Assembly: GCA_945788675.1 (NCBI GenBank)
Contig: CALZMY010000073.1
Coordinates: forward strand, 1-5,061
Reading direction: 5' to 3'
Source: an uncultured Gammaproteobacteria bacterium
GTDB lineage: Bacteria; Pseudomonadota; Gammaproteobacteria; SZUA-140
Length of the DNA: 5,061 nt
In this document: piece by piece, positions 1-3,703 of the stretch
Numbering within the stretch: position 1 is the first letter of the stretch
Layout of the letters: each line of letters opens with the position of its first letter
The notes under the pieces: generated by a model
Databases searched by the model: none
Told to the model about the DNA's origin: nothing
What the model saw: only the letters and a program-made list of their open reading frames with translations
Position numbers and translations under genes: made by a program

Positions 1-613
1 ATTAGTCGATGGCATGCTGGTATTGCAGCCTGGTTCACGCGGCATGCGGCTGGCTTCGCTTGATTTCTCCATCGATAAAACAGGAGGCGTCACTGAATGG
101 CAGCATAAGGTCATGTCGCTGCCGCCGATGGTAGGTGATGCGCCACGCATGGCGGCGTGGTATGAGGCCTATAATAATGAAGTGAAGGCGGCCTATAAAG
201 CGAGTGTTGAGCTGCGTAAGGCGCAGAAATCCGGTGTGAGTCCTTTTGCCGGTGAACAGGCATGTAAAGTATGTCACCAGGCAGAGCACCAGGCGTGGTC
301 GAAATCGCGTCACAGCGAAGCCTTTTATGCGCTGGTGGATGTGAATAAGGCGTTTGATCCTTCCTGCATCACTTGCCATACCGTTGGCTTCAATCGTGAT
401 GGTGGGTTTATCGATCCCGAGTCGACGCCCGACCTGATGCATGTGCAGTGTGAGTCATGCCATGGTGCGGCGCGTGCACATATGGCATCTGCGGGACAGA
501 GACCGGTCGAACATGCCAGCAAAGCAAAGACCGAAATCTGTGTGCAGTGTCACAACGCCTCCCATAGCCCGCTGTTTAATGTGGATGACTATTGGTCGAA
601 GATTCGGCATTAG
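1..613 (+). CDS. Metallophosphatase-tetraheme cytochrome c fusion, 3' end only (cytochrome c554-like C-terminal domain)
   Basis: The frame is open from the first bases, so the 5' end lies outside the window; the ATG at 14 is an internal Met. Numbering from that Met, residues 1-25 include QPGSRGMRLASLDFSID. This resembles the last strands of calcineurin-like/5'-nucleotidase metallophosphatase domains (UshA/SoxB relatives), whose active-site residues would lie upstream and are not visible. A helical linker (about 45-75) follows. Then come four c-type heme motifs: CKVCH 84-88, CITCH 118-122, CESCH 146-150 and CVQCH 176-180. The HxxxWxxSxH pattern at 92-100, CESCHGAARAH, and the ending SPLFNVDDYWSKIRH are typical of the cytochrome c554/c-prime family, where extra histidines serve as distal heme ligands. 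The protein is expected to be periplasmic and to transfer electrons. Its substrate is unknown. The tetraheme call is firm; the phosphatase part is inferred from a short tail. Confidence 0.85.
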   Translation, partial: LVDGMLVLQPGSRGMRLASLDFSIDKTGGVTEWQHKVMSLPPMVGDAPRMAAWYEAYNNEVKAAYKASVELRKAQKSGVSPFAGEQACKVCHQAEHQAWSKSRHSEAFYALVDVNKAFDPSCITCHTVGFNRDGGFIDPESTPDLMHVQCESCHGAARAHMASAGQRPVEHASKAKTEICVQCHNASHSPLFNVDDYWSKIRH

Positions 614-623
614 GCGGCGTATG

Positions 624-659
624 CAATGGGCGTGGTTCTTGAGTACAATGTGCGTGGTT
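624..659. repeat. 14-base imperfect direct repeat between the two cytochrome genes
   Basis: CAATGGGCGTGGTT at 624-637 recurs as CAATGTGCGTGGTT at 646-659. Thirteen of 14 bases match, and the copies start 22 bases apart, about two helical turns. They lie in the non-coding gap 614-693, 34 bases before the monoheme cytochrome start. The spacing would suit a dimeric regulator binding one DNA face, but chance or local duplication is equally possible. I see no convincing promoter hexamers beside it. Confidence 0.35.
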
Positions 660-693
660 TGAAGCGGTTAATGATGTCAGGGGTTGAGTGTTT

Positions 694-1020
694 ATGAGGT
701 ATCTCGCAATTGCGGCGGCAGTGATGGTGATTCTGGCCGGGGTGATCTTTAGCACAGCGGGCAAAAAGATGATGCAGGCGGGTGATGGTGCTGTTACTGA
801 GGCGGTACTGCCGCAGCCGGGCTCAGCGGGCGCCGTTCTGTATAAGCAGTACTGTGGTCAATGCCACGGCTTACCCGCGCTGGATAGCCACACCCCGGAA
901 GAGTGGCCGCGCGCGGTGGAGCGCATGATAACGAATATAGCTTCCAGTGGTAAACAGATGCCCAATGATGACGAGCGTGATTTGATAGTGACTTATCTGG
1001 TCAGGCATGCGAAGCAGTAA
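694..1020 (+). CDS. Small membrane-anchored or exported monoheme cytochrome c
   Basis: This 108-residue protein opens with a hydrophobic stretch (about residues 4-20, RYLAIAAAVMVILAGVIF). It is either a signal peptide, possibly cleaved near STA/G, or a single membrane anchor facing the periplasm. One heme site, CGQCH, is at 54-58, and the Met of KQMP (Met89) is the probable sixth ligand. The C-terminal helix DERDLIVTYLVRHA is typical of small class I cytochromes, as is the WPRAVERM helix. The expected role is as an electron shuttle, perhaps partner to the multiheme protein upstream or to a terminal oxidase; nothing here fixes the partner. A GTG at 688 is in frame, but it leaves only 4 bases after AGGGG (679-683). 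The ATG at 694 gives the more usual signal-peptide N-terminus and is preferred. The stop is 9 bases from the next start, so co-transcription with the amidase gene is likely. Confidence 0.88.
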   Translation: MRYLAIAAAVMVILAGVIFSTAGKKMMQAGDGAVTEAVLPQPGSAGAVLYKQYCGQCHGLPALDSHTPEEWPRAVERMITNIASSGKQMPNDDERDLIVTYLVRHAKQ

Positions 1021-1023
1021 GGG
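1019..1023 (+). promoter_or_regulatory. Ribosome binding site for ampD overlapping the cytochrome stop codon
   Basis: AAGGG includes the last two bases of the TAA stop (1018-1020) and lies 6 bases before the ATG at 1030. This favours that ATG over the adjacent GTG at 1027. The layout is compatible with translational coupling. Confidence 0.6.
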
Positions 1024-1029
1024 CTGGTG

Positions 1030-1599
1030 ATGTTTAGCATCATTGAGAATGGCTGGGTGGCCACCGCCTGCCGCAGGCCTTCGGCTAACTGTGATGAGCG
1101 TCCTGTTGATGCCGCAATTGAGTTGTTGGTGATTCATGGCATCAGCCTGCCGCCGGGTGAGTTTGGGGAGGGGTGGATAGAAGATCTCTTTTGCAATCAA
1201 CTGGACCCGGCGGCTCACCCCTCTTTTGGTGAGATTTACGAGTTGCGTGTTTCGGCCCATGTGTTGATCCGCCGCGATGGTTCGGTGATCCAGTTTGTGC
1301 CGTTTGAAAGGCGTGCGTGGCATGCTGGTGAGTCGAGTTTCGAAGGGCGTGAGCGTTGTAACGATTTCTCGATTGGTATCGAACTTGAGGGTACCGATGA
1401 TGTTTCGTATGACCCCGCACAGTATCGCGTCCTTGTACGTCTGGTGCGTTTGCTTATGAGTGTCTATCCCGGCATCACACCGCAACGTATTGTGGGCCAC
1501 TGCGATGTCGCGCCGGGGCGTAAAACCGATCCCGGCCCATCATTTGACTGGGTGCTTTTTCGTTCGATGTTGCAGGACGATGTCTACTCGGTAGGCTAG
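1030..1599 (+). CDS. ampD: 1,6-anhydro-N-acetylmuramyl-L-alanine amidase AmpD
   Basis: This cytoplasmic zinc amidase of peptidoglycan recycling removes the stem peptide from 1,6-anhydro-MurNAc-peptides. The 189-residue length matches AmpD (family Amidase_2). Visible family marks: a start like IIENGWVATACRRPSANCDERP; zinc ligand His36 in LLVIHGISLPPGEFG; HVLIRRDGSVIQFVPF (77-92); RAWHAGES (95-102); NDFSIGIELEG with catalytic Glu118; and GHCDVAPGRKTDPGPSF, with zinc ligands His157 and Asp167. The conserved Lys165 of the active site is also present. A Cys sits at 158 where Ser is common, and no key residue is missing. There is no signal peptide, as expected for the cytosolic enzyme rather than the periplasmic paralogue AmiD. 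It lies 9 bases after the cytochrome gene and 5 bases before the phosphatase gene, in one apparent operon. No ampR or beta-lactamase gene is in view. Confidence 0.96.
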   Translation: MFSIIENGWVATACRRPSANCDERPVDAAIELLVIHGISLPPGEFGEGWIEDLFCNQLDPAAHPSFGEIYELRVSAHVLIRRDGSVIQFVPFERRAWHAGESSFEGRERCNDFSIGIELEGTDDVSYDPAQYRVLVRLVRLLMSVYPGITPQRIVGHCDVAPGRKTDPGPSFDWVLFRSMLQDDVYSVG

Positions 1600-1602
1600 G
1601 AG
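1598..1602 (+). promoter_or_regulatory. Close-spaced ribosome binding site of the histidine phosphatase gene, overlapping the ampD stop
   Basis: AGGAG overlaps the TAG stop of ampD (1597-1599) and leaves only 2 bases before the ATG at 1605, which is unusually short. The start is still preferred because the protein begins naturally with SLITIDLMRHGE. The next in-frame ATG (1629) would remove the first beta strand. Translation may rely on coupling to ampD. Confidence 0.5.
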
Positions 1603-1604
1603 AG

Positions 1605-2207
1605 ATGTCTCTGATTACCATAGATCTAATGCGTCACGGAGAGCCGCTAGGTGGCAGTCGTTATCGCGGACAGATCGATGACCCGCTGAGCGAAAAGGGA
1701 TGGCAGCAGATGCGAAACGCCGTCGCCGGTCATGCGCCCTGGGATGCGATTATTTCGTCATCGCTGCTGCGATGTCGTGCCTTTGCCGAAGAGCTGGCAG
1801 CAGCACAGCAGCTACCGCTTGCTATTGAAGATGACTATAAAGAGATCGGTTTTGGTTCATGGGAGGGGAAGACTCGCGCCGAGCTTGCTTTGATCGACCC
1901 GCAGCAGCTACAACGATTCTACGATGACCCGATAAAGCACCGACCCGAGGGTGCAGAGATGCTAGCGGCCTTTTCAGCGCGTGTTATCGCAGCATGGCAG
2001 CGTATGGTGGATGCGCAGCCAGGGCAACACCTGTTAGTGGTAGCACACGCTGGCGTCATTCGGGTGTTGATCTGTCATGCGTTGGAATTACCTTTCGAGC
2101 AGATGTTTCGTCTACAGATCTCTAATGCCTCTATTTCTCGGATTGTGCTGGCGCAGGGTCAGCCACCTCTACTGCAGTTTCATAACGGGCGACTTGGCGC
2201 ATTTTAA
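1605..2207 (+). CDS. cobC: Histidine phosphatase family protein, probable alpha-ribazole phosphatase (CobC-like)
   Basis: This 200-residue protein belongs to the phosphoglycerate-mutase-like histidine phosphatase superfamily. The phosphate-accepting His11 lies in MRHGEP. RYRGQIDDPLSEKG (19-32) and SSLLRCRAFAE (52-62) match the pattern of CobC-type enzymes, which remove phosphate from alpha-ribazole-5'-phosphate in cobalamin lower-ligand assembly. The probable acid Glu80 is in DDYKEIGFGSWEGK, and the second catalytic His148 is in LLVVAHAGVIR. The protein has no signal peptide and should be cytosolic. It closes the plus-strand run, 5 bases after ampD. A cobalamin adenosyltransferase gene lies about 0.9 kb downstream on the other strand, which supports the cobalamin assignment, but no cobS, cobT or cobU is visible. 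A general sugar-phosphate or nucleotide phosphatase cannot be excluded. The superfamily is certain; the specific substrate is an inference. Confidence 0.85.
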   Translation: MSLITIDLMRHGEPLGGSRYRGQIDDPLSEKGWQQMRNAVAGHAPWDAIISSSLLRCRAFAEELAAAQQLPLAIEDDYKEIGFGSWEGKTRAELALIDPQQLQRFYDDPIKHRPEGAEMLAAFSARVIAAWQRMVDAQPGQHLLVVAHAGVIRVLICHALELPFEQMFRLQISNASISRIVLAQGQPPLLQFHNGRLGAF

Positions 2208-2224
2208 GGGGGAAAATCTGTTCT

Positions 2225-2259
2225 GTCATTGCGAGGAGTGGGGCGACGAAGCAATCCCC
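2225..2259. repeat. Dispersed imperfect palindromic repeat between convergent genes
   Basis: GTCATTGCGAGGAG, then TGGGG, then CGACGAAGCAATCCCC, with ATTGC (2228-2232) and GCAAT (2251-2255) as outer arms and GGGG (2240-2243) facing CCCC (2256-2259) as an alternative pairing. From memory, it closely matches an intergenic repeat seen in many unrelated bacteria (CATTGCGAGGAGCGAAGCGACGAAGCAATC), usually found between genes and sometimes as the ends of MITE-like elements. It fills most of the 60-base gap between the two convergent stop codons. There is no T-run, so it is not a classic terminator, although its fold could protect or end transcripts from both sides. Confidence 0.65.
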
Positions 2260-2267
2260 GGCCCTGT

Positions 2268-3035
2268 TTATCCCTTCATTGCGGCAATCTCTTTCAGTTG
2301 CGGTGTCTCGATTCCTGCTTCGGCGGCCAGTGTAAGTGCACGTGTCAGCCTGGCGGGTGCCGAGCGTCCCATGCATTTGTGATCCGGATCGCCATTAAAT
2401 GCTTCAACCATGCCGTTAATCAATTCATTGCGCGGTAGTGTGGTGCCGGTCAGGTGTTCCTGAAGATCGATGATTTCGCTGGCGACGGCCGTCGCGAACT
2501 CACGGTGTTGTGTCCACAACTCGCCGACGGTGCCCCCTGTATTCATTCCCGCGATGTTCGATGTGAGAATGTAGACATTTTTACGCGCGAGCTCGAAAAG
2601 CAAATCATCATCACTGCTGAGTATCTTGCATGCGATATCGATTGACTCCAGTCCTTCCTTTATCAGCTCCGCATGGGGACCGTGCACTGGCGATGGGATG
2701 ATGACTTTGCTGTCCTGCCCCTTCTTTTTTTCAAACCACACCGAAATTACGGTCGGGGTGTCAAGTTGATGTCGTTGCCAGTCACGAGGGAGTAGCTCAT
2801 TTTGTAGCAGTGCAAGTTTGTTACGCCATGCGGCGGGGATCTGTTCCAGGCTCGGGTGCAGGTCACCTTCGGCAACGGCCAGCAATACGAGTTCGGGGTC
2901 TGGTATTTCGGCTGCGGAAGCAGAAATCTCCATATCTCGCGTGATGGGAAAGACCGGGTGTCCACAGCGTAGGAAGCCGCGCGCAAAGACGCTGCCCATT
3001 TCACCCATGCCGATAACCACAATCGCTGGTTTCAT
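2268..3035 (-). CDS. Rossmann-fold NAD(P)-binding protein, distantly ketopantoate reductase-like, function unknown
   Basis: This 255-residue protein begins KPAIVVIGMGEMGSVFARG, a beta-alpha-beta dinucleotide fold with GxGxxG at 9-14. A second strand reads PVFPITRDM, followed by PELVLLAVAEGDL, the usual coenzyme-domain exit strand. Later marks are LALLQNELLPRDW (73-86), VWFEKKKG (99-106) and VYILTSNIAGMNTGG (154-168). The last looks helical and recalls the substrate domain of ketopantoate reductase/6PGDH-like enzymes, but the PanE catalytic Lys/Asn pattern cannot be aligned with confidence. No signal peptide is seen. The start at 3035 has GGAGAG 3 bases upstream. A longer in-frame opening at 3122 would overlap the adenosyltransferase and lacks support. 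The gene lies 43 bases after the adenosyltransferase on the same strand, so it is probably co-transcribed. It is likely an oxidoreductase; the substrate is unknown. Confidence 0.82.
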   Translation of the reverse strand: MKPAIVVIGMGEMGSVFARGFLRCGHPVFPITRDMEISASAAEIPDPELVLLAVAEGDLHPSLEQIPAAWRNKLALLQNELLPRDWQRHQLDTPTVISVWFEKKKGQDSKVIIPSPVHGPHAELIKEGLESIDIACKILSSDDDLLFELARKNVYILTSNIAGMNTGGTVGELWTQHREFATAVASEIIDLQEHLTGTTLPRNELINGMVEAFNGDPDHKCMGRSAPARLTRALTLAAEAGIETPQLKEIAAMKG

Positions 3036-3038
3036 AAG

Positions 3039-3044
3039 CTCTCC
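3039..3044 (-). promoter_or_regulatory. Ribosome binding site that fixes the start of the Rossmann-fold gene
   Basis: On the minus strand GGAGAG lies 3 bases before the ATG at 3035 (GGAG alone is 5 bases away). It places the start in the gap after the adenosyltransferase stop, not at the upstream in-frame ATG at 3122. Confidence 0.65.
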
Positions 3045-3078
3045 ATTATTTGTTGTTAGTCTCTGGAATGATGACAGA

Positions 3079-3630
3079 TTAAGGATTTCTATCTGAGTGC
3101 CATTGCGGCTCTTTAATTTCATGAAGGCGTGTTAAAACACGTGCAATCACAAATAGAAGATCCGACAGACGGTTGAGATAGGCCACGGCATGCGAGTTCA
3201 ATTTAGTTTCGCGACTAAACGAGATGACACTACGTTCAGCGCGACGGCAGATGGTGCGTGCCATGTGGCAGTGTGCCGCGGCGGGGGTGCCGCCGGGGAG
3301 GATAAACTCCTTTAGCGGTGGCAAGTCATCATTGAGTTTTTGTAATTTGTCATCCAGTTGTGCGATGGCCTGCTCGGTAATAAAGCCCTGGTCGGGCATG
3401 CTCAGTTCACCGCCGAGGTCGAACATGCGGTGCTGGATGTCGGTCAACACTGCGCGGATATCTTCGGGTAGCTCATGGGTCAGTATCAGCCCGATACTGC
3501 TATTAAGTTCATCGACATCGCCCATGGCCATAATACGTGGGTGGTCTTTATTGATACGGCTGCCATCAGCGAGGCCTGTGGTGCCGTCATCCCCGGTGCG
3601 CGTTGCAATTTTTGAGAGCCGATGTCCCAT
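3079..3630 (-). CDS. Cob(I)alamin adenosyltransferase, PduO/MMAB type
   Basis: This cytosolic enzyme transfers the adenosyl group of ATP to cob(I)alamin or a corrinoid precursor, giving adenosylcobalamin. At 183 residues it has the usual length of a single-domain PduO-type enzyme. Motifs in order: the ATP-binding N-terminus KIATRTGDDGTTGLADG (7-23); GDVDELNSSIG (37-47); FILPGG (109-114); HMARTICRRAERS (122-134), which carries the conserved Arg/Glu residues; and YLNRLSDLLFVIAR (151-164). The C-terminus is HSDRNP, without further domains. The start at 3630 has AAGGG 7 bases upstream (3638-3642). It lies 73 bases after the AsmA-like gene and 43 bases before the Rossmann gene, all on the minus strand. 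No cobalamin riboswitch fits in the upstream gap. The client enzyme (for example methylmalonyl-CoA mutase or a B12-dependent ribonucleotide reductase) is not in view. Confidence 0.95.
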   Translation of the reverse strand: MGHRLSKIATRTGDDGTTGLADGSRINKDHPRIMAMGDVDELNSSIGLILTHELPEDIRAVLTDIQHRMFDLGGELSMPDQGFITEQAIAQLDDKLQKLNDDLPPLKEFILPGGTPAAAHCHMARTICRRAERSVISFSRETKLNSHAVAYLNRLSDLLFVIARVLTRLHEIKEPQWHSDRNP

Positions 3631-3663
3631 ACGTAAACCCTTGATGAGCTGAAAAAGAGCATC

Positions 3664-3669
3664 ATTGTA
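3664..3669 (-). promoter_or_regulatory. Possible -10 element upstream of the adenosyltransferase gene
   Basis: The minus strand reads TACAAT here, one mismatch from the sigma-70 -10 consensus and 33 bases before the ATG at 3630. No good -35 hexamer is seen 16-18 bases further upstream (ACCGTC or similar). The adenosyltransferase may therefore have a weak promoter of its own, or be read through from the AsmA-like gene. Confidence 0.2.
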
Positions 3670-3703
3670 GCGTTAGTTTCGATGTGACGGTAGGGGATGG
3701 GGG

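Noticed and set aside
871..1500. Long minus-strand open frame (209 codons) opposite the cytochrome and ampD genes
   Set aside because: Its product is rich in His, Arg and Thr with no recognisable domain. It lies antisense to two genes with clear family motifs, so it is a shadow frame.
2208..2267. Classic intrinsic terminator between the convergent genes
   Set aside because: A repeat-derived hairpin is possible, but neither strand has a T-run after a stable GC stem.
2077..2438. Short plus-strand frames across the convergent junction
   Set aside because: They run through the phosphatase end, the dispersed repeat and the antisense Rossmann gene. They have no ribosome binding site or family signal.
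2268..3035. The Rossmann protein as the cob(II)alamin reductase partner of the adenosyltransferase
   Set aside because: Known corrinoid reductases for this step are flavoproteins or ferredoxin/flavodoxin-type partners. The GxGxxG dehydrogenase-like fold gives no direct support, so only co-expression is claimed.
3036..3122. N-terminal extension of the Rossmann gene starting at 3122
   Set aside because: It would overlap the adenosyltransferase end, places 29 non-conserved residues before the canonical first beta strand, and ignores the good GGAGAG site before the ATG at 3035.
3224..3652. Plus-strand open frame opposite the adenosyltransferase
   Set aside because: Its Ser/Pro/Arg-rich product has no known motif, and the opposite strand encodes a complete, motif-rich adenosyltransferase.
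3631..3703. Cobalamin riboswitch upstream of the adenosyltransferase
   Set aside because: The gap is only 73 bases, too short for the roughly 200-base element, and no B12-box-like core was seen.
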